Assembly: GCA_902729315.2 (NCBI GenBank)
Contig: LR746273.1
Coordinates: 6,964,501-7,028,500, forward strand
Length of the DNA: 64,000 bases
Direction of reading: 5' to 3'
DNA from: Spirodela intermedia
Lineage: Eukaryota; Streptophyta; Magnoliopsida; Alismatales; Araceae
Of this stretch, positions 14,862 through 26,060 are shown piece after piece. The first letter of the stretch is position 1. The number at the start of each line of letters is the position of its first letter. Under the pieces are notes generated by a model. That model saw only the letters and a program-made list of their open reading frames with translations, did no database searches and was not told where the DNA came from. Made by a program: the position numbers and the translations under genes.

Positions 14862-14869
14862 TAGGGTTT
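14862..14869 (-). promoter_or_regulatory. Telo-box (AAACCCTA) in the NRPA1 promoter or 5' UTR
   Basis: AAACCCTA reads on the minus strand 86 bases upstream of the proposed NRPA1 start. Telo-boxes are known promoter elements of plant translation and ribosome-biogenesis genes, which fits a Pol I subunit. The motif is retained in the relict at 39,171-39,178 and lost in the one near 25,785. Confidence 0.5.
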
Positions 14870-15647
14870 ATGGAAGCAGCACAAGAACCTCTGAGAAAAA
14901 CCCTTCCCGCCGTTTCAAATCACCCCGGAGGGCCTTTGTCGGACCAGCGGGCTCCCCGGCCCTCCAATTCTCATCGGGCCCTTCCGGCTCGGGCCCGACT
15001 ATAGACGAAGAAACGCATCTCGTATTTGCCTCCTGAACACGTGGACGCAAATCGCCACCATTTCCGGTGACTAGGCCGGCCCAAGTGCACACCCCCGGGG
15101 CCCACCAAAGACAGGACGCCTTTTTATAAAAAAGCCCATACACGGCCCAAAAACTTGCATGAGTAGGCATGGCCAGCTGAGCGCAGTCGTATAGTTACAG
15201 GCTAGATTCAAAAAATAATTAGACAAGATGGAAACATCCAAGTCTTTCATGAAGACGTTGACTTTCTGTATCCCGGATGGACAATTCAACCTGGATCCAC
15301 TACTCCCCTCGACCCCACGCCACCGGGCGGGTAAAACAGTCGAAATCCCGCAATTATTGAAGCAACTTAACCACACCGTCAGCGGTCGAAGGTGGCGCGG
15401 AAATGTCGGGTCAACGGAGACTTTCCGGTGGGATATTCATTCCACCAAATATTCCCTTGTCGGGTTGACCATGCTGAAGCACACCGGAAGCCGCTGGCAA
15501 ATGAACTACCTGCGCAGATTGGAAGATGATCAGAACAAGCCAGAAAAAACAAAAAAAAAACAAGAAAGGCTCGCTGTATCCAGATTCCGTAGGTCAACAG
15601 TTCTTGCCCGCGGCGTTGGTGGGCCCAGCCGGTTTATCTGTGCAGCG

Positions 15648-15658
15648 TTGACGTTGAC
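15648..15658 (+). promoter_or_regulatory. Two adjacent TTGAC (W-box core) sites upstream of malectin-LRR gene 1
   Basis: TTGAC occurs at 15,648 and 15,654, spaced by six bases and about 110 bases before the start codon. TTGAC is the core of the W-box bound by WRKY factors. The corresponding site has two cores in gene 2, one in gene 3 and four in gene 4. Confidence 0.5.
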
Positions 15659-15768
15659 TTGGAAACAACATCCATAAATGGCGAACTCCTCGCCCCCCAA
15701 CCCCTCTTGGGTTCCTCCATACCATCCGTCAATCGCCACCCCAGCCGTCGCCGGAGGCGGTGAGAGCG

Positions 15769-18412
15769 ATGAACTCTCCTGCAAGTCGATACCTCCAATG
15801 CTCCGTCTTCCTCTTCTTCACCTTCTTCTTCTTCCTGAGAGTGGAACATGCCCTGGTTCGAGCACAGCCAGGTGGGTCGGCCCTCTATTTTTCTTCTTAT
15901 TACCCGATTTACAACTTAATCCACCAAATGGGTTACGCAGGATTCATCAGCGTTGACTGCGGCCTGCCCGATGAGTCGGACTACCGAGATGACGCCACCG
16001 GGATAACCTACGTTCCCGATACCCCGTACGTCGATGCGGGGGTGACGGAGATCGCTACGGCGGAGGGTTTCCCCAGGCGCTACCGGACCCTCCGCGTCTT
16101 CCCGCAGGGGGGCCGGAACTGCTACAACCTCCGGCCGGTGCATCTCGGGGGAAAGTACCTGGTGCGAGCCGGGTTCTTCTACGGCGACTACGATGGCCTG
16201 CAAAGCCCCCCCGAGTTTGAGCTGCACATCGGGGTCAACGTCAGGCTCACCATCCGATTGTCGCTTAACGACAGTAGTCTCTCCGAGGTCATCGCGGCGG
16301 CCCAGGGGCATACCATATGGGTCTGCCTGGTCAATACGAACAAGGGGACACCCCTGATATCGACGATCGAAGTAAGGCCGCTCCCAAACCTCTTATACCC
16401 CCACGCCAACGCGTCTCAGAGTTTGCATCTCCAACGGCGCTCCAACTTCGGAACAGAGGCCCTGTTAAGGTGAAGTGCATCTGCATGAACAGTGCATCCA
16501 ATGGCTACGCTCCCACCCCCTCTTTCTGTTGTCATTACGCAGTAAAGAAGAAACTGGGTAGGGGATTTCTTCCATGAATGATCGATGATCAGCATGAATC
16601 TGAGAAGAAAAGTCAACTCGCCTGTAGGTACCCAGAAGACCCCTACGACCGCATCTGGCTAGGCTTGGCGGGGAGTTTTCCTGTGATTAACACCACCAGC
16701 CCTGTGGCGGCGACTTCAAATGACTCCTTCCAGGTACCCTCGCTCGTTCTCAGGACGGCAATCTCGGTTCCAAACGTCAGCTACAGCTTGATCGTCCGGG
16801 CGGCCGTCGGAGATCCGGACGACATCGTCTACGCTGTCTTGCACTTCGCCGAGCTCCAGAATATGACCCGGCCAAACCAGACGAGGATCATGGACCTCTT
16901 CGGGGAGGGTAGAGAAGAGGGGATACTGAGGAATTACAGCCCACCGTTCCTTGAGGCAGATCACGTAAGGGTCACCGACGCCGCAATCGGACAGACGGGG
17001 ATATACAACATCTCCCTGATCCCCTCGATCGCATCGACGCTGCCTCCGATGATCAACGCCATGGAGAGCTTTCTGGTGAGGAAAGTCGACGAACTACCGA
17101 CAGACCTTGGCGATGGTGAGACCCTATTAATCTCCCCTTTAAATTTCGTCACTCTATTAATTATTTCGTCTCTCTGGAAAAAAGTCAAGGTTATTATCCC
17201 GGACTAAGTTTACCAAACGACGAGCGGCCAAACCGTGAAACCATCAATTTTCTCCTATTTTTTTCTTGAAATCAGCCCAAAAAATTTACCGAGATAACTC
17301 GATATCCCCGACTTTTTTTAGATGGGTGATTAGACGCAATGAGATGGGAGAAAGTGTTGTGGTTCTATTTTTTCACATCTCGACTACTTATTTACCGCGA
17401 TCTTTTGTCCAGTTCGTGCCATCCAAGCCATCAGAGCAGCGTACAAGCTAAAGAGAAACTGGCAAGGAGACCCGTGTGTCCCCATAGACTATGTCTGGGA
17501 TGGGTTGCGCTGCGACTACTACGATGGCTTGAAACCCCCAAGGATCGTCTCTTTGTAAGTGGGTTGAGCCCATTCGATACAAAACCAAATCAATATATCC
17601 AACTCCAACCATTTCTTGATCTGAGTTGACTTTCTGTCAATGATGCAGGAACCTATCGTCGAGTGGACTAATTGGTGAAATTCCGCTCTCCATTGCGAAC
17701 CTCACTGCCTTGACCACCTTGTAAGATTTCCTCGTGTGGTTTTGGAAGTCTTTGCTGGAAGGGACACTTTTAAGGTTTATATTTCTTGTTGCTTTTTGTA
17801 GGGATATGTCAAACAACAACCTTTCGGGCTCATTTCCAGACTTCTTGGCAGAGTTACCTGCACTTAAGTTGCTGTGAGTTTCGAGACTTTCGCTTCCCAA
17901 GTTCACACTAATAGAATATCTCAGTAATAAAATGATGCTCTGACCCTTTGTATCAGGAATTTGGTAAGCAATAAGATCACACTACCCTCTCGAGGCCTTT
18001 GCACAAAATTAATGAACAGGCGTCTTTCCTTAAGGTTCGTCCTCATATCATTTCCAAGGAATCGCTCCGGTCCTTACTTCTCATTTGAATAATAACGTAA
18101 ATTATATCTCTCTTGGAAAAATACTTCACGAAGAGATGTTGCTTCACGTCTCTCGTACCATGAGATCATGTGATATAAATCTATGATAGGCTTTAGATAT
18201 TTCATCTTGGGATTCCTATTTGTTCTGACCAAGAAAGTATTGTTTTAACTATCTTTCAAAAATTTAGGATTGAAGGGATTGAAGAAATGTGCTCCGTTCA
18301 GCCCAGTTTCAATTCACCAAGGGCAAGTTCTTCAGCCTTAAACAAACAAAAGTATCTACTTCCCATCGCCATAACGACATCACTAGTTCTGCTCATTGTC
18401 ATCTTGATGTGA
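15769..18412 (+). CDS. Malectin-like/LRR protein without kinase, tandem copy 1
   Basis: Exons: 15769-15871, 15941-16469, 16628-17115, 17413-17554, 17649-17720, 17802-17873, 17957-18034, 18268-18412; in frame, 542 residues. Residues 1-33 form a signal peptide with a Phe/Leu-rich core. Residues 35-373 are the two-part malectin-like domain, starting FISVDCGLP and continuing YRTLRVFP, RNCYNL, GFFYGDYDG, then YPEDPYDRIW, VYAVLHFAELQ and LPPMINAMESF. Exon 4 holds the linker with NWQGDPC and VWDGLRCDYYDG, typical of LRR-I receptor kinases. Exons 5 and 6 (72 nt each) encode one 24-residue LRR apiece, exon 7 a degenerate one. Exon 8 gives a Ser-rich spacer and a terminal hydrophobic stretch ending LLIVILM and a stop. 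Kinase-bearing relatives continue into a kinase here; none follows. N-glycosylation sites are numerous. The protein probably faces the cell wall, membrane-anchored or GPI-linked. The 69-nt first intron is in frame and stop-free. Ligand unknown. Confidence 0.9.
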
Positions 18413-20254
18413 ACCATTTTAAGGAGAATAAGGGGGTACATATCTTAATGTCAACATGAATCTCATCTAGGGGGTTCTTGCTATCATGGGACAGGCTTTG
18501 ACATTTGTGTATGATTCACTAAGCTATTGTGTAATTTATGTTATTTATACTGCATAATATGATGCATATGAAAAAAATACCGCTGTGTGGAAAAACATAG
18601 AAGTGAGGACAATCTTACATGATACAATAATAACCACCTTACAAAAAAAGTTGATTCAGATTTTATTAAAATAGGCACGATTCTTCTTCTTGTCAACAAG
18701 ATCAACACCCAACTAAATGCATTAGTATTTTAAACATCTAGAGAAGAGTGTATCATAGTCAAGGGACTTCTGTGAGCATGCTACACTATTAAAGGAATGA
18801 GGAGTATAAGCATCAAACCCCGGAAAACTTGTAACAAGTTCAAGTTTGTTGATTTATTGGAAACATCAGATCTAGGGATGATGCATGACATCTGCAAGAG
18901 TCCAAACGCCTATGCAATATTTGCATCATATCAATTAAAATTCATAAAAAAAAAATGTTATAAGTATATAAAAAATTAAAAGCATCTCATACATGTTCTT
19001 TGGATTATTAGAGCAAATAGAAACATGGTTGCAAAGGAGCTACCACAAGATTAGGGAAAGGTAAGGCGTGCTGACTATTGAAGAGGCCGGAGTCATGGAG
19101 GGCATCTTTCAATTATGGGGAAGCTGAAGAAGCTCAGCCGAGAGAAAAAATAAAGCTTAACGAATTGGGAACAAATAGCTTAAAATAAGTACAATTTATA
19201 TACATTGCGTGATCATTTCCCTGTGATAAGTCAGATCTGCATTGTTAAATACGAGCACCCTACGTCTGACAGTTTGCCTAATCTGCCTGGTCCTAGCCTC
19301 ACTTCCTTGACTGTGGATGACTGTGAGCGAGACTTGGATTTCTTCTTCTTCTATTTCTGATAGTGTATGTGATTTCTGTATTGTTTATTAGATTTCTCTG
19401 GCATTCTCATTTTCATCCGGATCAAATGGGAACACGGTCAAAGCTGCCTCCATAAATCCCAAGTTCTTGGATTATTAGATCGATTTATGGGCCCTTAGAA
19501 AAATACCAACTTTGGAAGCTATGGCATAAAACTTAAGAAATGAGGTCAAGCTTTGAGAAGCCAAGCATGACGAACATTTTCATAGTAAATTTTGCAGCCA
19601 TGAAAGTACCTCGGGGCATTTTTCTGAAGCGCAAGAGAAAGATAATTTTTCTACCAAGTAATGTTCAGTGAGGATGATATCCCAAGATTGGCATGCGATG
19701 TGCGACCCAGGCAAACAAGTAGCCCACAAACTGGTCACAGATTCCCTTACGATACGGATGGTTGTGGTCAAGATCGGAAGATATTCTGAACTTTTAAATA
19801 GAACAAAAATAAATCTAATACATTTTCCTGCGGCTGTTGTGTGGATGATATCCAGAGACCGGCGTGTCCGTTTATGCAAGCCCAGGAAATCAAATAGCCC
19901 GGAAAATTGTAAAAACACGTTGCCTTACAATGCGGATGGATGTGGCCCAAGCAGGAAGATATTTTGAACTTTGAAACGGTATAAAAATATATGTTATATT
20001 TGTGGCGCGGATAAACGATTATGTTCTTGATACTGCCTTGGAAATGCTCGGCCGAATAGGGAATCTTTCACTGCTGGCCACCAAGGCTGTTCACTTCACC
20101 GCGCATGGGCATCGTGGCCTAGACGGCATCTTGCGTTGATAATGAGTCGGACGAAGACTTGAGATGTTGCGTTTCTTGTTCTTATGAGCGGACCAGTTTT
20201 GTTTGCTAGGTTGAGTCGGACATGTCCTGATACCAGGGGACCCCATAACAACGG
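18413..20254. other. 3' flank of malectin-LRR gene 1 and spacer, with a local direct repeat
   Basis: Non-coding. The first 700 bases resemble the 3' flanks of the other three copies (shared block AGAGAAGAGTGTATCATAGT near 18,741 and 24,420). No kinase motif was seen in any frame. At 19,673-19,985 a unit of roughly 140 bases occurs twice, both copies starting GATGATATCC (19,673 and 19,844) and both containing a CGGATGG and an AGATATT block. Its origin is unknown. Confidence 0.55.
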
Positions 20255-20735
20255 TTCCCGGGAGGCTCCAGTGGCTCGGACTATGGAGACAAGTGTAATG
20301 AAGTAAATTACACCGGTGACTCACTATTCATCAACACGGGAGCGAACAAGATCGTCACTGAGAACCGATATGCGCGGCGCGCTATGGAACTCTCCGTAGA
20401 TTTCCAAACGGGACGCGGAACTGTTACAGGCTGTCGCCGGTACAATCCGGCAACAGGCACCTGACTCTAGCCGGATTCTTTTATGGCAACTACGACGGCA
20501 AAGGCTCCTCCCCCACCTTCGATCTCCACATCGGGGTCAATCTCTGGACAACCGTCGAAACGGAATCCAGCAAGGGTCCCGTCTACGACATCTACAGGAT
20601 GTCACAGGTGTGCCTGGTCAATGCCCTTCATATCGACCTAAGGCCCCTCCTCGATGGCATGTATCCTTTCGCCAAAGTGTCTCAATCCTCGGCCAATCAG
20701 AGGTTCGTGAATTACGGAAGCGGGAGAGCAATTAA
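20255..20735 (+). pseudogene. Relict of exon 2 of a divergent malectin-LRR gene
   Basis: The plus-strand frames give malectin-domain pieces: YGDKCNEVNYTGDSLFINTG, then after a frame change CYRLSPVQSGNRHLTLAGFF with GNYDG, LHIGVNLWTTV and VCLVN, ending at AATTAAG followed by GT, like the intact exon 2. Frameshifts break the reading and exons 1 and 3-8 are absent. The residues differ clearly from the four intact copies, so this is an older or different paralogue rather than a decayed sister. Confidence 0.75.
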
Positions 20736-21403
20736 GGTACCACTAAAGATGATTTGGAGTCATTAAATTCAGTACCAGCATCTCTTAATTTTCCTCGCCC
20801 GGCCTTCATTTATTTCCCGGACTGTCGAAGAAAGAGACGTAACAATCATTTATTTCTCTTGGGCGCCTTCTCCACTTTGCGCACCTCCTGCGGCTACACC
20901 TTCAAGAACAGTAATTATATTGAGTAATGGAGTGGCGTTCAGTTTCTCCAGACAGCCGTGTCTGACAGAAAAGCCGACTTTCAATTGAACATCAGGGCAG
21001 TCATTATGGTTGACGGTAGTCAACGGTTGATGTTAGCGTGAAAATGGGGGTCGACAGAGATATTTCGGCGTAAGAAATGTTCCAGCAACTATTCCCGTGC
21101 CGTGTCGATCATGGCCAGCACACAGTCCGCCGCTGGTCAATGAATCAGAGGCCCATCAAACCCAACAAAGACGGGAAAACGATCAGAGGAAACAAAAATA
21201 GGCCCGCCATATTCAAAGTCCGCAGGTCCACATTTCCTGTTCGCGTCGTTAGAGGGCCGACTTATCAGTACAGCGTTGACATTGACTTCGATACACCCAT
21301 AAATGGCGAAGTCCTTACCATCCATCCTCTCCCGAGTTCCTCCATCCCATCAGACAGTCACCACCCCCGCCGAAGCCTTCCCTCGCCGGTGGTAACGAGA
21401 GAG
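20736..21403. promoter_or_regulatory. Upstream region of malectin-LRR gene 2
   Basis: From about 20,990 the sequence resembles the upstream regions of copies 1, 3 and 4 (blocks around GAAATGTTCCAGCAACTATT and CAGCGTTGAC). It contains two TTGAC cores at 21,276 and 21,282. The first 250 bases match nothing I recognise. Confidence 0.55.
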
Positions 21404-24120
21404 ATGGACTCCCCGCCAAAGCGAGCCCTTCCACGCTCATTCTTCTTCATCATCTTCCTCTTCCTCAGACTCGAGGACGCTCTGGTTGGAGCCCAGCAAG
21501 GTAGCCTCTCTATTTTTCTTCTCACGATCCGATTACAGCGTATAATCCGTGGATTTATGGGATGCATGCACCCAGGATTCATCAGCGTTGACTGCGGCCT
21601 GCCCAATGGCTCGGGCTACCAAGAGAACACCACCGGGATAACCTACGTCCCCGATACCCAGTACGTCGACGCGGGGGAGACGAAGACCGTTGCGGCGGAG
21701 GGCTTCGCCAGGCGCTACCGGACCCTCCGCGTCTTCCCAGAAGGGGCCCGGAACTGCTACAACCTCCGGCCGGTGCAGCCGGGGGCCAAGTACCTAGTGC
21801 GAGCCGAGTTCTTCTACGGCAACTACGACGGCCTGCAAAACCCCCCCGAGTTCGAGCTACACATCGGGATCAACGTCAGGCTCACCATCCGATTGACGCT
21901 TAACGACAGGCCCGACTTCTCCGAGGTCATCGTGGCGGACCAGGGGGACACCATATGGGTCTGCCTGGTCAACACGAACAAGGGGACGCCCCTGATATCG
22001 ACGATCCAGCTGAGCCTGCTCCCAAACTTCTTATACCCCTACGCCAACGCGTCTCAGAGTTTGCTTCTCCAACGGCGCTATAACTTCGGAACAAACGACG
22101 ACCTGAGGTGAAGGGCATCTCCATGAATCGTGCATTCATGGCTACCCCCATCCCCCTCCTCTTCCTCTCATCATTATGCAATAAAAAATATAGAGTAGTT
22201 TGGGGGCTTCCTTCCATGGGCGATCGATGATCAGCATGAATCTGAGAAGAAAAGTCAACTGGCCTGTAGGTACCCAGAAGACCCCTACGACCGCATCTGG
22301 GAGGGCTTGGTGGAGGATTTACCTGTGATTAGTACCACAGTCCCTGTGGCGACGACTCCAACTGACTCCTTCCAGGTATCCTCGCTCGTTCTCAGGACGG
22401 CCATCTCGGTTCAAAACGTCAGATACCGCTTGATCCTCCGGGCGGCCGTCGGAGATCCGGACGACGTCGTCTACGCCGTCTTGCACTTTGCCGAGCTCCA
22501 GACTTTGAACCCCCCCAGCGAGACGAGGATCATGGACATCCTCGGAGAGGGTAGCACTCAGGCGACTCTAAGGAGTTACAGCCCTCCGTTCCTGGAGGCA
22601 GGTCACGTAGAGATCACCGACGCCGCAGTCGGACAAACGGGGATATACAATATCACCCTGATCCCCTCGATCGCATCGACGCTGCCTCCGATGATCAACG
22701 CCATGGAGAGCTTTCTGGTGAGGAAAGTCAACGAACTGCCAACTGAACTCGTCGACGGTGAGACCCGATTGACCTCTCCGTTTAATTTCGACACTCTATT
22801 AATTATCTCGTCTCTCTGTTCCCTCTTTCTAACATTTGGAAAAAAAATGGCTATTATCCTCGTCTGAGTTTACAAAACGACTAGCGGCCTGACTGTAAAA
22901 CCATCCATATGATCCTAGCATCCTCATCCTCAGGAACAGCCAAAAACTTTACCCCAGATACCACGATATCAGCCAAAACTTTTTAGCTGGGTAATTAGAC
23001 ACAATGTGATGGGAGGAAATCCTGCGGTTCTATTTGTTCATATCTTCAACTATTTATTTACCGCGATCTTCTGTCCAGTTCGTGTCATCCAAGGCATCAG
23101 GGCAGCGTACAAGCTGACTAGAAATTGGCAGGGGGACCCATGTGTCCCAAAAGATTATGTATGGGATGGGTTGCGCTGCGACTACTTTGACGGCTTAGAA
23201 TCCCCAAGGATCATCTCTTTGTAAGTGAGTTGAGCCCATTCGATACGAAAAACCAAATCCAAATATCCAACTCCTACCATTTATTTATCTGAGTTGACCT
23301 TAGATGAATGATACAGGAACTTATCGTCGAGTGGACTAGTTGGTGGAATTCCTGGCTCCATTGCGAACCTCACTGCCTTAACAACCTTGTAAGAACTCCT
23401 CCTGTGGTTTTGGAAGCTTCAGCTGGAAGGGACACTTTTAAGGTTCATAGTTTTTTGTTGTTTTCGTTGTTTTTTGTAGGGACTTGTCAAACAACAACCT
23501 TTCGGGCAAATTTCCCGACTTCTTGGCCGAGTTACCCGCTATCAAGTTTCTGTGAGTTTCAAGATTTTGGCTTCTTCGGTTCATATCCTTTTAATCTTAA
23601 TGATAAAACGGTGTCTCTCACCCTTTCTATCAGGATTTTGGTAGGCAATAAGATCACTCTACCGTCTGAAGACCTTTGCGCAAAAGTAATGAACGGGCGT
23701 CTTTCTTTAAGGTTCGTCCCTCATATTATTTCAAATGAATCGTACCAGTCCTTACTTTTCATTTGAATAATTACGTAAACCACTACTTATATCTATATTG
23801 GAAAAATCCTTCACGAATAGATGTTGCCGTATGTCACTCGCACCATGATATCACATGCTATAATGCTATGATCGGCTGCGGATTTTTTTTATGCGATTTC
23901 CTATTTGTTGTGATCAAAAAATATATTTGTGTTGACTATCTTTCAAAAATTTAGGATTGAAGGTCTTGAAGAGATGTGCACCATTCAACCAAGTTCCAAT
24001 TCACCAAGCTCAGGTTCCAATGCACCAAGTTCCAGTTCATCGTTCTCAAACAAACAAAAGTATATTGTTCCCATCACCATGACCACATCACTAGTTCTGC
24101 TAGTTGTCATCTTGATGTGA
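21404..24120 (+). CDS. Malectin-like/LRR protein without kinase, tandem copy 2
   Basis: Exons: 21404-21500, 21576-22107, 22270-22757, 23079-23220, 23317-23388, 23480-23551, 23634-23711, 23955-24120; in frame, 548 residues with the intron phases of copy 1. Signal peptide MDSPPKRALPRSFFFIIFLF, malectin-like domain from FISVDCGLPNGSGY to LVRKVNELPTEL, GDPC linker, two 24-residue LRRs, a degenerate third, then a Ser-rich spacer (with SSGSNAPSSSSSFSN) and the hydrophobic end SLVLLVVILM. The Ser-rich spacer is longer than in copy 1. Intron 1 (75 nt) is in frame and stop-free. Exon 2 carries the cassette of copies 3 and 4 (DAGETKTVAAEGFARRYRTL), so these three are closer to one another than to copy 1 in that part. 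Role inferred only from the family: an extracellular carbohydrate- or peptide-sensing ectodomain. Confidence 0.9.
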
Positions 24121-25004
24121 ATCATTTTAAGGAGACACCTTTCTTAATGTCAACCATGAATTTCATCCGAGGGTTTCGTGCTTTTCATAGGATAAATTTT
24201 GGTACTTTTGTTGTGATTCGCTAAGCTATTGTCTTCTTTGTCTTATTTATACTACATAATATGATGTACATGAAAAATACTGCAGCACGGAAAAACATAG
24301 AAGTGGGGACAATCTTGCGTGATACAATAATAACACACCATGTAAACAACTTGAGTCAAATTTTCTTAAAATTAGCCTGATGCATCTTCCTGTCAGCAAT
24401 GAATTGATATTTTAAACATCTAGAGAAGAGTGTATCATAGTCAAGGAGCTTACGTGAGGGTATGACACAGTTAAAGGAATGTCTAATATAAGCATCAAAC
24501 ATGGGAAGATTCAGAACATGTCAAGATTTTTGATTTATTGAAACATCAGATTTAGGGGTGTTGCATGGCGTATAAAAGAGATGTTACCAAATGCCTAACA
24601 CATATTTGCATCATATATGAATTATAAGATAGTTCCTTACATGTATGTTATAAGTATAAACGAAAGTAAAAGCATCCCATACATGTTCTCTGAATTACTT
24701 GACTAAATAGGAACATGATTCGAAAGGAGCTACCCTTAGATTAGGCTAAGGTAAGAGGTGCTGGTTATTTTAAGAGGAGGAGTGCATGGGATCTTTTAAT
24801 TATGGGGAAACTGAAGAAGCTCTAACCCAGAGAAAAAATTAAGCTTAATAAATTGGGAACAAATAGCTCAAATGAAGTATGAGGGAAGAATATGCCTGAC
24901 CCGGAACGGTGAATATTTATTTCCATTGTGAACTACACCCACATCCTCGTTAAGACGAATGAATGGAACCCCTCCCTCAGTTTCTGGGCTGCATTCATCT
25001 ACGG
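24121..25004. other. 3' flank of malectin-LRR gene 2
   Basis: Non-coding, AT-rich, with the 3'-flank blocks shared by all four copies (for example ATCTAGAGAAGAGTGTATCA near 24,418 and TGGAAAAACATAG near 24,289). The last 130 bases, before the LARP6-like segment starts, have no clear source. Confidence 0.5.
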
Positions 25005-25740
25005 CTCCATCTTGGTTGACCCAATGCATTGAAGAACCCGATTTTGTCACCACTAAAAAACTTAAAACCAGGTTATCCTTGTGCAATCGATTCGCGATGA
25101 CCCAAGGAACTCAGTACGATACGTCTCTCGGAGGTATTTTAATAAATCCCAGACATGCATCAGACCTGATAAGAGGCTATGAGATTGGAGCGTCCTACGC
25201 GACTTTAAACCAGAAGACATATTCGACGAATATACGGTGTTCTCCGATGAAAAGGTCAGCGAGGAGTAGAGTGGAGGCCGCTCACGAATCTGGATGAGGA
25301 CTGGAGAACGGTCGCGAGCCCCTGATGGTCGCTGCCCGAGGACTTCACCTTATTCGATGACGTCAGGGCCGACAACGGAATTCCAACAGCGGAGCGTGGG
25401 GGGGAGGATGTAGAGGTGGATCAGTTCAAATACCTTAGAAGAGATGTTTCAAAGGTCATGGCGGTATGGGTGGCCACCGTAGCCATCCGGGTCTTTGTTC
25501 ATAAGCTTTACCAAGGAGTCATTTGCCGACAGAATAGCAGATTGCCCAGCTGATATTCCACCAGCCATCCACCCGCAAATTCGTCCCAAAAAAAATAAAA
25601 ATCTAATGATCCCGCAACTCTTATGGATGTAGATCCTCAGCGATCGTCACTCTTTCTAACGAGGAGGATGGCCAGACTAGCTTTTCTAACGAGATACAAT
25701 TTTTTTCTCATGGATGAGGCCGATCTGGTCTGCTCGACGA
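25005..25740 (-). pseudogene. LARP6C fragment (exons 2-4 with introns) inside the malectin array
   Basis: This segment follows 53,700-54,475 of the intact LARP6C gene in order and orientation: start of exon 4 (about 25,005-25,022), the intron block with GGAGCGTCCTACGC, exon 3 (near 25,270-25,370), exon 2 (about 25,480-25,562) and part of intron 1. It is broken: the exon 2 splice acceptor has lost its AG, the La-motif frame is interrupted, and exons 1 and 5-10 are missing. It ends where NRPA1-like sequence begins. It is a DNA-level copy because introns are kept. No function is expected. Confidence 0.85.
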
Positions 25741-25744
25741 CGGC

Positions 25745-26060
25745 GAAGACGCAGCTGCAGTCGCAGGCTTGGCCTCTGCTAACGCTTATGCTGGCAGCCC
25801 GATAGCCTCTGAGAAACCCTTCCCGGCGTTTCCAGTCCGCCGGGGAAGGGCGCAGGGCTCGCCTTGTCAAATGGGTGGGCTCTCCGGGCCGGCGAAACAC
25901 ATCGTGTCTCTCCAGCCCCGCAAGGGCCCGAAGTATGAACCAGGAAGCCCCCACTAGGTATCAATGGCGCGGTCATGTTCACGCCTCCCATGGTCCACCA
26001 AAGACTGGACGCTCTTTTTGAAAAATTGAAAAAGCTCATAAACGGCCCAAAGCTGGCGTG
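25745..26060 (-). pseudogene. Copy of the NRPA1 5' flank joined to the LARP6 fragment
   Basis: Sequence from GAAGACGCAGCTGCAGTCGC onward parallels 14,815-15,170 upstream of NRPA1, with shared blocks CCTCTGAGAAACCCTTCCCG, a GGGCTCTCCGGGCC-type block, CACCAAAGACTGGACGC and ACGGCCCAAA. It lacks the NRPA1 start exon and the telo-box is altered. It joins directly to the LARP6 fragment, making a chimeric relict. The homology then passes into the malectin-LRR upstream block, in the order found at 14.8-15.7 kb. Confidence 0.75.

Larger units (their letters stand above)
14777..15768. promoter_or_regulatory. Shared head-to-head intergenic region of NRPA1 and malectin-LRR gene 1
   Basis: About 1 kb separates the minus-strand NRPA1 start from the plus-strand start of the first malectin-LRR gene, so both promoters and 5' UTRs lie here. 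The NRPA1 side holds a GC-rich CCGCCT-type tract and a telo-box. The other side, from about 15,200, resembles the upstream regions of the other three malectin-LRR genes (shared blocks around TTTCTGTATCCCGGATG and CAGCGTTGAC). Parts of the NRPA1 side recur at 25,745-26,060 and at about 39,130-39,222. No single TATA box is convincing. Confidence 0.6.

Noticed and set aside
18413-21000. Possible kinase domain downstream of malectin gene 1
   Set aside because: Searched by eye for GxGxxG, HRD and DFG contexts in all plus frames; none found, and exon 8 ends with a stop.
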